Below the pieces are notes generated by a model. That model was not told the origin of the DNA. It did not search any database and worked only from the letters and a program-made list of their open reading frames with translations. This document shows positions 20,941-31,631 of a DNA stretch of 64,000 nt, one piece after another. A program made the translations under genes and the position numbers. The stretch is from Okapia johnstoni. Taxonomy: Eukaryota; Chordata; Mammalia; Artiodactyla; Giraffidae. Numbering within the stretch: the stretch's first letter is position 1; each line of letters starts with the position of its first letter. The DNA is taken from assembly GCA_024291935.2 (NCBI GenBank), contig CM044309.1:3658001-3722000 (forward strand), given 5' to 3'.

Positions 20941-21815
20941 TGATCAGCTACGAATATATTGATACTCAGGCACCATGGGACCTTGAGGTTCAACTGTCAA
21001 GATAACAGGGAGAGTGCATAGGTACAATTTAAAGGAAATATTGAAACATGGGAAAATGTCATGTGTATGCTCTAAAGCTACGAGAGAGGGGATGAGTCAG
21101 AATAAAGTTCTGGTGTGGCCAAAGAAGCAGTCATATCTCCTACAGACAGATGCTACGTTCCCTAAACCAAGTAACAGTTTTTTGGAAGGGATATTAAAAA
21201 TCATTTTTGACCCCATATCAGTCTTTTCTGTCACAGCTGCACACATGAGCAACATGCTGTCAACAGAATAACCTTCTTAAGGCTTCAAGGACGCTGATGT
21301 ATAGCAGGCGCTTTAAATCTCAATGACTATTGAGACTTCTTTTGTACTCTTTCAGTATGCCCACACGTCTAACAAATGCTATAACCATGAATAAAGTGGA
21401 CTTTATTTCAATCTTGCAAAGGCAAATTGAAACGTTTAAAGATTTTCTAGTTAGAACTGGTGAACTGTTGCTTTTACTGAATTCATAGATTTTTCAACAT
21501 GGTTGATTTTGTATGTGTATGAGGGCTGCGTCTTTATAAAGCTGCCTCTTTAAGAAATAGGAAATTATCTATCTTATGTTGCTTTACAATATTCAAATGC
21601 ACATATCTTACATACTAATGCAAACGTGATAATAGAATTATATAGCCACAGTAGAAATCCAAGATGTTAATTATATAATGTTGTCACTAAATTTGTAATC
21701 CACTTAATTTAATCATTATTGCAAATGTTTTATGACTTGACAGCTGTTGTAAGAAAGGTAAAATGTGGCATATAGTAAAAAAAAAATCAACCTTTTACTG
21801 AATGGTTTTAACACT

Positions 21816-21816
<1 letters not shown>
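20941..21816. other. Unique intronic sequence
   Basis: No recognised repeat. The 85-codon frame at 21,014-21,271 has no assignable features. Confidence 0.55.
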
Positions 21817-21897
<81 letters not shown>

Positions 21898-21905
21898 TGT
21901 ATGTG
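21817..21905. repeat. (TG)n microsatellite
   Basis: About 44 TG units with a few interruptions, directly at the 3' (tail) side of an antisense SINE. Poly-(CA) tails of ruminant SINEs commonly seed such arrays. Confidence 0.97.
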
Positions 21906-22121
21906 CTCATGGCTCAGTTATGTCTGACTTTTTATGACCCAGAGGACTGTAGCCCTCCAGGCTCCTCTGTCCATGGGATTCTCTAGGCGACAATACTGGG
22001 GTGGGTTACCATTTCCTCCTCCAGGGCATCTTCCCAACCCTGGGATCGAACCAGCATCTCCTGCATCTCCTGAATTGGCAGGCATCGGATTCCTTTCCCA
22101 ATGAGCCACCCTGGAAGTCCC
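21906..22121 (-). mobile_element. Bov-tA SINE, full length
   Basis: Antisense Bov-tA from GGCTCAGTTATGTCTGAC through TGGGATCGAACCAGCATC to the head complement GAGCCACCCTGGAAGTCCCC. Confidence 0.93.
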
Positions 22122-23391
22122 CTTGACCCTTGACTGTACCTATAAATTAGAAGTACAGAAGTCGGAGTTTTGAATCATGTGAGCTATGGTTAACCTGAGT
22201 ATTTCCAAAAAGATTTATAGAAACATTGTTATAATTTATCACCACCAACAAAGAGAGGTAACCTACAGCTTTTTGAATTTTGATGTTAGTAATATACCCA
22301 TAAAGTATAAGGGACATACATTATCTATACCAACATACCATGGATTTTATTACTCATATGGCATCTACAACATTCTTCCCACCAAAAACATAGCAGGAAT
22401 ATTGAAATATGAAGTGATAAAATGTTTCAGACATTTTAGATGCCTAATTTCTAAGTAAACAGAAAAAGAGTAAAGCAAAAAAGAGAGGTAAATAAGAAGT
22501 ATGAGTGATACAAATTTATTAATAGGCAGCACTTAAGACGAAGGGAAAAGATTATGGGGATAGCATACAAAAATACCTGAATAATTTCCCTAAAATCACG
22601 GACACACAAAACAGCCCCTCAGTGGTAGTTTCCTATCCTTTCCTACAGATAGAAGTTTAAACACGCTAGTACATTCTAGTAACAGTTACATCATCATCAC
22701 AAGCCACGCCTGCAATTGAAAATGTTTGCTTTGCCAGCATTGAATTGTCACGTTTCTAAGATAAAATATTGATGGCTTAATGTCATTTTATTTTTGTACG
22801 TGTTTTAGGAACCCACTCATAATGAGACTCTCTTCCCAACAATTCCCCTGCTAACATAATAATTTATACAGCATCACCTGCTGATCGTGGAGCTCCACTC
22901 TGAGGAGGGATGCAGTTGTGCATAATTAATTATATTCACATTTTAATATTCATGTTGCTGGTCATGATTTATTATCCAACCTTTATATGCAGGGCAAAGG
23001 CATAATAAAAGACACATTTTTAAAAAGCTGTTCTACTTTTTGTTAGCAGAACTAATTGATTTGTAGATGAGCACATTTTCCTTTACTTAATGGAAGCACA
23101 TTTTGATTACACTGTGAATAAAATCACGATTACTTTTCCCTTTTTAAAATATGCACAAATTGTTTTTCTCATTTATCAATTTCTTACTTGATTTAGGGAC
23201 AACCACCAAGAACTCAACCATTCTTATTTAAAACTTTCTGTGGTACTATATCTTGTCCCCCTCTTAAATTTAGCAGTAAAAACATACATGTTCGTTCACT
23301 AACAAGCAAAATTTAAAATAAGGAGAAAAATTACTACTGAGAAATAGAACTCCACATCTTCTATGTAGATATGTGGAGCTAATTTGTTGTT
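22122..23391. other. Unique intronic sequence with a candidate conserved block
   Basis: No transposable element is recognised in this 1.27-kb stretch. The part at about 22,690-23,160 contains several homeodomain-like AT words (CATAATTAATTA, TAATTTATA, CTAATTGAT) in otherwise complex sequence. That is typical of, but no proof for, a conserved non-coding element. Confidence 0.4.
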
Positions 23392-23405
23392 ACTGAATAT
23401 TAGTA

Positions 23406-24292
23406 CCCTGCTTATTTAACTTATATGCAGAATACATCATGAGAAACACTGGGCTGGATGAAGCACAAGCTGGAATCAAGATTGCCGGGAGAAATATCAA
23501 TAACCTCAGATATGCAGATGACACTACCCTCCTGGCAGAAAACAAAGAAGAACTAAAGAGTCTCCTGATGAAAGTGAAAGAGGAGAGTGAAAAAGTTGAC
23601 TTAAAGCTCAACACTCAGAAAACTAAGGTCATGGCATCCGGTCCCATCACTTCATGGCAAAAAGATGGGGAAACAGTGGAAACAGTGAGAGACTTTATTT
23701 TTGGGGGCTCCAAAATCACTGCAGATGGTGATTGCAGCCATGAAATTAAAAGATGCTTACTCCTTGGAAGAAAAGTTATGAACAACCTAGACAGCATGTT
23801 AAAAAGCAGAGACATTACTTTGCCAACAAAGGTCCATCTAGTCAAGGCTATGGTTTTTCCAGTAGTCACGTATGGATGTGAGAATTGGACTATAAAGAAA
23901 GCTGAGCACCAGAGAATTGATGCTTTTGCACTGTGGTATTGGAGAAGACTGTTGAGAGTCCCTTGGACTTCAAGGAGATCCAATCAGTCCATCCTAAAGG
24001 AGATCAGTCCTGTGTACTCATTGGACGGACTGATGTTGAAGCTGAAACGCCAATCCTTTGGCCACCTGTTGTGAAGAACTGACTCATTGGAAAAGACCCT
24101 GATGCTGGGAAAGATTGAAGACAGGAGGAGAAAGGGACAACAGAGGATGAGACGGGTTGAATGGCATCACCAACTTCATGAACATGAGTTTGAGTAAACT
24201 CTGGGAGCTGGTGATGGACAGGGAGGCCTGGTGTGCCACAGTCCATGGGGTTGCAAAGAGTCAGACACAACTGAGCGACTGAACTCAACTGA
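23406..24292 (+). mobile_element. BovB 3' fragment (887 bp)
   Basis: Sense BovB from the motif B-C interval to the 3' end. The frame at 23,439-24,074 (211 codons) is unbroken, with Y-A-D-D intact, then the C-terminal region to S-F-G-H-L-L. Flanking ACTGAATATTAGTA (23,392-23,405) and ACTGAATATTAATA (24,293-24,306) give a 14-bp duplication with one mismatch, partly shared with the element's own tail. Confidence 0.94.
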
Positions 24293-24408
24293 ACTGAATA
24301 TTAATAGAATTTATAAATATTTGTGATAACATGAATATTTGGCTGTATGCTATAAATTAAGCTCAAATCAGATCTAATATCAAATATTACTGTATCAGTA
24401 GAGGACAT

Positions 24409-24558
24409 TGGGCTTCCCTGGTGGCTTAGCAGTGAAAATCTGCCTGCCAGTGCAGGAAATGAGGGTTTGATCTCTGGGTGGGGAAGATCCCCTGGGGAAA
24501 GAAATGGCAACCCAGGCCAGTATTCTTGCCTGGGAAATCCCATGGATAGAGAAGCGTG
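24409..24558 (+). mobile_element. Bov-tA SINE, 3'-shortened
   Basis: GGGCTTCCCTGGTGGCTTAG head, CCTGCCAGTGCAGGAAATGA, and body to CCATGGATAGAGAAGCGTGG. Confidence 0.92.
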
Positions 24559-25109
24559 GCAGTCTATATAATCATTATCCACTAGAAATTTCCTTAGGAG
24601 TTAGTTTCAAAAGGTAAAACTGATACTGATTTCACAGAGTAATCAATAACAGATACTGATTTATATAAAACAATGATTTTCCCTACTGCAACATTTAATT
24701 AGGGAAATTCATTCAACCTCATGCAGACAAATCCCCAGTGTGCAGTTTGTGCATCTCCTAAATTTGAACATGAGCTGATTAACATATAAGTCAATATTTA
24801 AACTGAATTTGGGGAATTATATTTTAACAATACAAGAGCAGTGGATTTGATTAAATAACATTTCCATTTAAAAGAAATTATGAGTGTTGAATCTGTGATC
24901 TGAATGTTAGTCAAATTATAAATGAGGATGGAGAGAACTTGGCTACTTCTCATGTGATAAGTGTAGTGTGGATAATAATACATATTTTTCTCTAGTTGAG
25001 ATGACTTACATTTATAATAGGAAAAAAATGCTCTGTTTCAATAATCACATTCAACTTGAAATTCAGCTTAGGAGTATCATGAAGTTAATGACTATTTTCT
25101 TTAGTTGAT
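24559..25109. other. AT-rich intronic sequence
   Basis: No recognised repeat or coding signal. Confidence 0.55.
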
Positions 25110-25121
25110 GAATATATGTAT

Positions 25122-25388
25122 GCTGCTGCTACTGTTAAGTTGCTTCAGTCGTGTCCGACTCTGTGCGACCCCATAGACAGCAGCCCACCAGGCTCCTCTG
25201 TCCCTGGGATTCTCCAGGCAAGAACACTGGAGTGGGTTGCCATTTCCTTCTCCAATGCATGCACACATGCTAAGTCGCTTCAGTCGTGTCCGACTCTGTG
25301 CGAACCCATGGACAGCAGCCCACCAGGCTCCTCTGTCCACGGGACTCTCCAGGCAAGAATACTGGAGTGGGTTACCATTTCCTTCTCC
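25122..25388 (-). mobile_element. BOV-A2 SINE dimer
   Basis: Two antisense monomers in tandem (TTGCTTCAGTCGTGTCCGAC near 25,140 and GTCGCTTCAGTCGTGTCCGA near 25,273). Each runs to a TTGCCATTTCCTTCTCC-type end. GAATATATGTAT (25,110-25,121) and GAATATATGCAT (25,389-25,400) flank it as a 12-bp duplication with one mismatch. Confidence 0.95.
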
Positions 25389-25395
25389 GAATATA

Positions 25396-25399
<4 letters not shown>

Positions 25400-25432
<33 letters not shown>
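25400..25432. repeat. (AT)n microsatellite
   Basis: About 15 AT units immediately after the BOV-A2 duplication. Confidence 0.95.
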
Positions 25433-25434
<2 letters not shown>

Positions 25435-25997
25435 GCTGGAAATCATTAAACTTCATAAATTACAGCCTACAGAATATTTCTATATAGCAAATTAGAAAAG
25501 TGCATTAATTAATCTCAGTTTATGACATGCTTCGTTTTATTAAGTATAGACTTTAAGGGAAAAGCAAAATACAAGAGAAGAAAGAATAGAGGAAAAAATC
25601 AGAGGTTAATTGCCTTAGTTTATCAGAGTAGTTTTGACAGCTCTGATCCATTAAAATATGTGTAAAAATGGATGATTGTATTCTCAGTAAAACTGTGTTT
25701 TGAGAAATTTTATTCAAATATTGTTTTAATTTGATTTTAATCTGAATAAAAGCTGAATAAATTACATTTATAGAAATGTCAGCTTTCGTATGTATATATT
25801 TTACATTTAAAATATTGCATGTTTTTCTTATGACTTACCAATGAAATAAGCACATTCACATCACTTTATTTGTAGAAAAGGAGAAATATTCACCTAAGTT
25901 GCATTTTATTTTTCTTTTCTACTTGTTTCCTCTTTTAGTAGGTAAATCAGAACATTAGGGGAAAAAAAGAACATTAGAGAAACTGTGTTAATTATCT
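25433..25997. other. AT-rich intronic sequence
   Basis: No recognised repeat or coding signal. Confidence 0.55.
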
Positions 25998-26098
25998 ACT
26001 GGAGAAGGAAATGGCAACCCACTCGCCTATTCTTGCCTGGAGAATCTCATGGCCAGAAGAGCCGGGCAGGCTACTGTCCTTGGGGTCGCAAGAGACAC
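25998..26098 (+). mobile_element. BOV-A2-type SINE fragment
   Basis: GGAGAAGGAAATGGCAACCC, TTCTTGCCTGGAGAATCTCA and CCTTGGGGTCGCAAGAGACA in the sense direction. Confidence 0.9.
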
Positions 26099-26109
26099 CA
26101 TTAGATATC

Positions 26110-26770
26110 TATATCTACGTAACAAGCTATCATAAAGCCTCAATCTAAAGCAACAAGCACTGGCTATTTCATTATTTGTGTGGGGAAAGAGTTTAGAGCA
26201 GCTTGCCTGGGGGCTCTGATTTAAAGTCGCTCACGAGGCTTCCAGCCGGGTGTCAGCTGGGGCTACAGCCAACTCGGGGTGTGACTGGGGAGACGCTCTT
26301 CCTACATCGCTCCTGTGGCTGCTGACGGTGCTCAGCTCTGCACCACGTGGCCTCTTCACAGAACAACTGATGACAGGTGCCTGGGAAACACAGAAGACAT
26401 TCAAGAAAAAGTGAGTGTACCCGAGATGGGAGACGCCGTCTTTTTATAACCTAAGCTAGGAAGTAATGTTTCATTTTCTGCTGTGAAAGTGTACATGGAA
26501 GTCGCTCAGCCTACAGTCCGTGGAATTCTTCAGGCCAGAATACTGGAGTGGGTAGCCTTTCCCTTTTGCAGGGGATCTTCCCAAGCAAGGGATCAAACCA
26601 GGTCTCCCACATTGCAGGCAGATTCTTTACCAGCTGAGCCACCAGAGAAGCCCTTTCCGTCTCCTGCTAAGTTCTGTTTATTAGAGGTGGGTCTTCCATT
26701 CTCCTCATGAGATGTAAGTCCAGCCCACACTCACACAGAGGTGAATTACACTCTGCTTGTTGAAGAAAAG
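26110..26770. mobile_element. Old mammalian interspersed repeat, family unassigned, split by a SINE
   Basis: TACGTAACAAGCTATCATAA, GTGTCAGCTGGGGCTACAGC, CCACGTGGCCTCTTCACAGA and (after the SINE) AAGTCCAGCCCACACTCACA form an order I recognise from a common ancient mammalian repeat. I cannot name the family reliably. Confidence 0.5.
26490..26656 (-). mobile_element. Bov-tA SINE
   Basis: Antisense SINE from GTCGCTCAGCCTACAGTCC through GGGATCAAACCAGGTCTCCC to the head complement GAGCCACCAGAGAAGCCC. Confidence 0.92.
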
Positions 26771-26863
26771 AGTATTATTTTGCATTTCTACTGCTGCTTT
26801 AACAAGTGATAGGCATACTTCATTTTATTGCACTTCGCTTTACTGCACTTTGCAGATACTGCT

Positions 26864-26897
26864 TTGTGTGTGTGTGTGTGTGTGTGCGTGTGTGTTT
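26864..26897. repeat. (TG)n microsatellite inside the Tigger
   Basis: About 16 TG units with one GCG interruption. Confidence 0.95.
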
Positions 26898-27247
26898 GCA
26901 AACTGAAGGTTTGTGGCAACCGAGCATCAAGCAAGTCTACCAGTGCCACTTTTCCGATAGTATGTGCTCACTTTGTGTGTCTGTCACATTTTGGTAGTCT
27001 CGTAATATATCTAACTTTTTCATTACTATTATATTTGTTCTGGCTATATATGATCGGCGATCTTTGATATCAGTATTTGGGGTTACCAGGAACTGTGCCC
27101 ATATAAGATGACAAATTTAATTAGTCAATGTTGTGGGCATTTCAACTGCTTCACTGACCAACTGTTTACCCCTCTCTCCACTTCTCCTCAGGCCTCCCTA
27201 TTCCCTGAGACACACTATATTAAAACTAATTCAGTTAATAACCCTGT

Positions 27248-29080
27248 AATGCTCTCTGAGCGTTCAAGTGAAAGGAAGAGTCACATGTCTCAGTTTAAAT
27301 CAAAAGCTAGAAATGATTAAGCTAGCGAGGAAGGCATGTAGAAGGCTGAAAGCTAGGCCTCTTACACTAAACAGTTAGCCAAGTCGTGTATGTAAAGGGG
27401 ACATTCTTGAAGGAAATTAAAAGTGCAGCTCCAGTGAACACGCAAATGATAAGAAAGCAAAGTAGCGTTATTGCTGATAAGGAGAGCGTCTTCACAGTCC
27501 AGATAGATGATCAATCAGCCACAATATTCCCTTAAATCAAAGCCTAACCTAAAGCTAGGCTTTAACTTTCTTCAGTTCTATGAAGGCTGAGAGAAGTGAG
27601 GAAGCTGCAGGAAGAAAAAAAAAAGTTTGATATTAGCAGAGATTGGTTCATGAATTTGAAGGAAAGAAGTCATTTCTGTAACATCAAAGCACAAGGTCAA
27701 GCAGCGAGTGATAAAGTAAAAGTTGCAGCAAGATATCTGGAAGCTCTAGCTAAGACACTTAATGAAAGCGGCTGCACACAGCAACAGATTTTCAATACAG
27801 ATAAAACAGACTTCCATGGAAATAAGGCATCTAGAACTTCCATAGCAAGAGCTGACATCAATGCCTGACTTCAGAGCTTCAAAGGACAAGCTGACCCTCT
27901 TGTCAGCGGCTAATGCAGCTGGCTACTTTAAGCTGAAGCCGAAGCTCATTCCAAAAATCCTGGGCATCTTAAGAATTTTGCTCAGTCTGCTCTATCTGTG
28001 GTCTGTAAATGAAACAACAAAGCCTGGATGACAGCACATATGTTTACAACATGATTTACCGAATATTTTAAACCCACTGTTGAGACCTACTACTCAGAAA
28101 AAAAAAAAAAAGATTTCTTTCAAAATATTACTACTCTACAATATTGTAGTAGTTTTTGCCATACATCGACATGAATCAGCCCCCAACTAAAATTAAAAAA
28201 AAAAAAAAAAAAATATTACTACTCATTGACGATGCACCTGGTCACTCAAGAACTCTGATGGAGATGTACTATGAGATTAATGTTTTCATGCTTGCTGACC
28301 CAACATCCATTCTGCAGTCCATGGATCAAGGAGTAATTTTGAATTCTGAGTCTTATTATTTAAGAAATAAATTTTGTAAGGGTATCGCTGCCATAGATAG
28401 TTATTCCCCTGATATATCTGGGCAAAGTCAATTGAAAATTTTGTGGAGAACATTAATCATTCTAGAGGCCATTAAGAACATTCCTGATTCACAGGAGGAG
28501 GTCAAATCTCAACATTAACTGGGAGTTTGGAAAAAGTTGATGCCAGCTTTCAAGGATGACCTGGAGAGAGTCAACACTTCAGTGAAGGAAGTAGCTGCAT
28601 ATGTGTAACTTGCTAGAAAACTAGAATTAGAAGTAGATTCTAAATATGTAATTGAAGTGCTGCAAGTTCATGATAAAGTTTTAATGATGAAGAATTGCTT
28701 CTTATGGATGAGCAAAGAAAGTGGGTTCTTGAAATGGAATCTGCCTCTGATAAAGATGCCGTGAAAATTGCTGACATGACAGTAAAGGGTAAAGAATATC
28801 ACCAAAACTTGATGAAGCAGCAACAATGTTTGAGAGAACTGACTCGTTTTGAAGGAAGTTCTACCATAGGTAAAACGCTATTGATTCATCTTTTCATTCA
28901 TTCATGCAATGAATGAATTGCATTTATTCATTGCATGCTACAGGAAGAGTCCATCAAGGCAGCAAACTTTGTTGTTCTCTTATTTTAAGAAATTGTCTCA
29001 GCCACTCCACCCTTCAGCAACCACCACCCTGTTCAGTCAGCAGTCAGCAATATCAAGCCAAGCAAAAAGATTACTACTCC
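27248..29080 (+). pseudogene. Tigger1 transposase remnant
   Basis: The ancestral gene encoded a pogo/Tigger DDE(D)-type transposase that cut and pasted the element at TA sites. The start is at 27,248, and a small deletion shifts the frame within about 20 codons. Recognisable pieces are W-F-M-N-L-K-E-R-S-H (27,640s), F-N-T-D-K-T-D (first catalytic aspartate, near 27,797), [10 protein letters not shown] (second, near 28,227-28,246), S-M-D-Q-G-V (third, near 28,319-28,335) and the C-terminal L-L-M-D-E-Q-R-K-W (28,698-28,722). All three aspartates survive, but frameshifts, stops and a retroposon between the first and second make it a clear pseudogene. Confidence 0.9.
28137..28210 (+). mobile_element. 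74-bp L1 3'-end retroposon in the transposase
   Basis: TAGTAGTTTTTGCCATACAT and CGACATGAATCAGCC match the ruminant L1 3' end. They are followed almost directly by CCAACTAAAATT and a poly(A) run. A perfect 14-bp duplication AAATATTACTACTC flanks it at 28,123-28,136 and 28,211-28,224. Confidence 0.85.
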
Positions 29081-29093
29081 CTGAAGGCTCAAA

Positions 29094-29489
29094 GAAAGCT
29101 GAGTGCCGAAGAATTGATGCTTTTGAACTGTGGTGTTGGAGAAAACTCTTGAGAGTCCCTTGGACTGCAAGGAGATCCAACCAGTCTATCCTAAAGGAAA
29201 TCAGTCCTGAATGTTCATTGGAAGGACTGATATTGAAGCTGAAACTCCAATACTTTGGCCACCTGATGTGAAGAGCTGACTCATTGGAAAAGACCCTGGT
29301 GCTGTGAAAGATTGAAGGTGAGAGGAGAAGGGGATGACAGAGTATGAGATGGTTGGATGGCATCACCGACTCAACGGACATGAGTTTGAGTAAGCTCCGG
29401 GAGTTGGTGATGGACAGGGAGGCCTGGCATGCTGTAGTCCCCAGGGTCGCAAAGGGTTGGACATGACTGAGCAACTGAACTGAACTAAA
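29094..29489 (+). mobile_element. BovB 3' fragment (396 bp) in the Tigger 3' end
   Basis: Sense BovB C-terminal region ([14 protein letters not shown]) to the 3' end, flanked by the perfect 13-bp duplication CTGAAGGCTCAAA at 29,081-29,093 and 29,490-29,502. Its frame fuses with Tigger sequence in the 120-codon ORF at 28,909-29,271. Confidence 0.96.
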
Positions 29490-29599
29490 CTGAAGGCTCA
29501 AATGATGGTTAGCATTTTTTAATGATAAAGTATTTTTGAATTAAGGAATGTACATTTTTAGACATACAGCTATTGCACACTTACTAAACTATACTATGT

Positions 29600-29815
29600 G
29601 TGTGTGTGATGCACACACACACCAAGTTGAGTCCAACTCTTTACGACCCCTTGGACTGTAGCCCACCAGGCTCCTCTCTCCCTGGAATTTTCCAGGCAAG
29701 AAAACTGGAGTAAGTTGCTGTTTCCTTCTCCAGGGGATCTTCCCGACACAGGGATCGAACCTGTGTCTCTTGTGTCTCTTGCATTGGCAGGCATGTTCTT
29801 TACCAGCTGAGCATA
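29600..29815 (-). mobile_element. Bov-tA SINE in the Tigger 3' end
   Basis: Antisense Bov-tA after a GT/CA-rich tail: AAGTTGAGTCCAACTCTTTA, GGACTGTAGCCCACCAGGCT, GGGATCGAACCTGTGTCTC, TTTACCAGCTGAGC. Confidence 0.92.
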
Positions 29816-30384
29816 AATTTTGTATTCACTGGCAAACCCAAAAGTTCCATGTGACTCACTTTATTGTGAAAATCTGCTTTATTGTGGTAGTCTGGAACCG
29901 AACCTGCATTATCTCCTAAGTATGCCTGGACCATAATTTTACAGAATTAAAACAATATGAATTTATTATCTTAGAGTTCTGTAGGTCAGAAATCCAGCCC
30001 AGGTCTCACTGGGTAAAAGTAAAGGTGTCAGCTGGGCGTGTTCCTTTCTGGGACGCTTAGGGAGAATCTGTCTCCTTGTCTTTTCTGGCTTCTGAAGGCT
30101 TCCCACACTCCTTTGCTCATGGTCCCTTTCTTCCATCTTCAAAGCCAAAAATAGTGGGCTGATTCCTTCTTACCCTGCGTCATTCTGACCTTCTGACTTT
30201 TTCCGCATTTAAGGATCATTGTTATTACACTGTGTCCACCTGGATAAGATAGGCTAATCTCCCTATTTTAAAGTCACCTTAATTACCCTTTGCTCTGTAT
30301 TGTAACATAGTCACAGGTTCTGGAACTTTGGGCATGCATGCCTTTAGGGGATGATTATTCAGCTTACTACATGTTTGCAAGAAT

Positions 30385-31089
30385 TTGTGGACCAGGATAT
30401 ATGTGGAATTTTAAGCTACCGCAGTAATCAATCACAGTCAATCACTATCATATAAAGTCCCTAGAATCTGTCTCCTTCACAAATGCATGCACTCAAGATC
30501 CTGTCTCTTAAAGATCTTCATCAGACGCTAATAACTCATGCAACAAGCTGCCTGCACTAGTCTTTCAATATCCAGTGGAGATAAACATCTCTTCCTTTCT
30601 TTTTCTCAAGCTTTTGTGATTGCCAAGAGCAATAGCATAAAATTTCTACCCATAAAGCAGGAACAGATAATTGGAGTATAGTTTGAAGACTGTATCTTTG
30701 GATTCAGAAAGAATCTAATTTAAGTGCGGGTTTTGCAAAAACAGTACCTGAGTAGCCTTATGCAAGCTATTTTTCTCTCTTGCCTAAAATTTAATTACCT
30801 GTAAAATGGTGAAAACAATATAGAACATTGCATAGATATTGTCCAGGTTAGTTTCTAATTCAGAAATTTATTAGTTATTTAGTCTTCACTATTGTCCAAA
30901 ATCTAACATATGTTTATTAAATGGTTACTATTAACCCCACTACATATCTGTGCCATTAAATTTTTCCTTTAGTGCCCCTAAGTCACTAATAAGTAATATT
31001 TATTTAAAGCCAAATTCTAGATATTCCACCAATTATTTGTAATTCTGAGCCCCTGAGACAAGTACCTAACCTAGACATCAAGAATTCTT
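30385..31089. other. Unique intronic sequence
   Basis: No recognised repeat or coding signal. Confidence 0.55.
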
Positions 31090-31631
31090 TTTGAGGAAGA
31101 AATTAAAATTAGGAACTATTATATGACCCAGCAATTCCACTTCTGGGTATGTATCCAAAGGAAATAAAAATGTTAACTTGAAAAAATATCTGCAGGCTTA
31201 TTTCACTGCAACATTTTTATAGTTGCTAAGAAACTAACTAACTTAGTGGGAAACAAACTTCATGTCCATCAGTGAGTGAATGGATAAAAAAATGGGAAGG
31301 AAATTTTGCCATTTGTGACAACATGGATGTACTTTGACAGCATTATGCTCATAGATCTCTGTATCATTGATACAAATAACAGATTGGTGGTTGCCAGAGT
31401 TGCAGAATAGGGGTTGGGGTGGTGGAGGGTGGGGGAAATTGGTGAAGAGGGTACAGACTTCCAATTATAAAATAAATAAGTCACGGAATGCAGCGTACAG
31501 TATGGGGGCTGTAGTTAATAATACTGTATTATATACTTGAAAGTTGTTGAGAGAGTTAGATCTTAAAAGTTATCATCAGAAAAAATAATTTGAATGTGTT
31601 TCTGGTGATAGATATTAAACTTATTGTGATG
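31090..31631 (+). mobile_element. L1M 3' fragment (old)
   Basis: ACTATTATATGACCCAGCAA, TTCCACTTCTGGGTATGTAT, TTTGCCATTTGTGACAACAT, GGTGGTTGCCAGAGTTGC and CAGTATGGGGGCTGTAGTTA are standard L1 3'-region landmarks. A BovB begins where it stops. Confidence 0.85.

Larger units (their letters stand above)
26810..29928 (+). mobile_element. Tigger1-like DNA transposon, full length, fossil
   Basis: The left end AGGCATACTTCATTTTATTG and right end CTCCTAAGTATGCCTG are diverged Tigger1 terminal inverted repeats. The dinucleotide GA sits on both outer sides (26,808-26,809 and 29,929-29,930), where TA is expected of pogo/Tigger elements. Removing three later insertions leaves about 2.4 kb, the length of a complete Tigger1. 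The interior is a decayed transposase gene. A (TG)n run at 26,864-26,897 lies near the left end. Confidence 0.92.
26783..30372. mobile_element. Older mammalian repeat that hosts the Tigger1 insertion
   Basis: ACTGCTGCTTTAACAAGT (to 26,807) continues after the Tigger as CCATAATTTTACAGAATTAA, TTATTATCTTAGAGTTCTGT, CTTCCATCTTCAAAGCC and GGATGATTATTCAGCTTACT (29,931-30,372). Joined in this order it follows a familiar ancient mammalian repeat whose family name I cannot fix. The DNA transposon therefore landed inside it. Confidence 0.55.

Noticed and set aside
28156..28916. 120- and 73-codon frames as a domesticated transposase gene
   Set aside because: The transposase frame is broken by frameshifts and by a retroposon with poly(A) between the catalytic residues. 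There is no sign of an exon structure or purifying selection.
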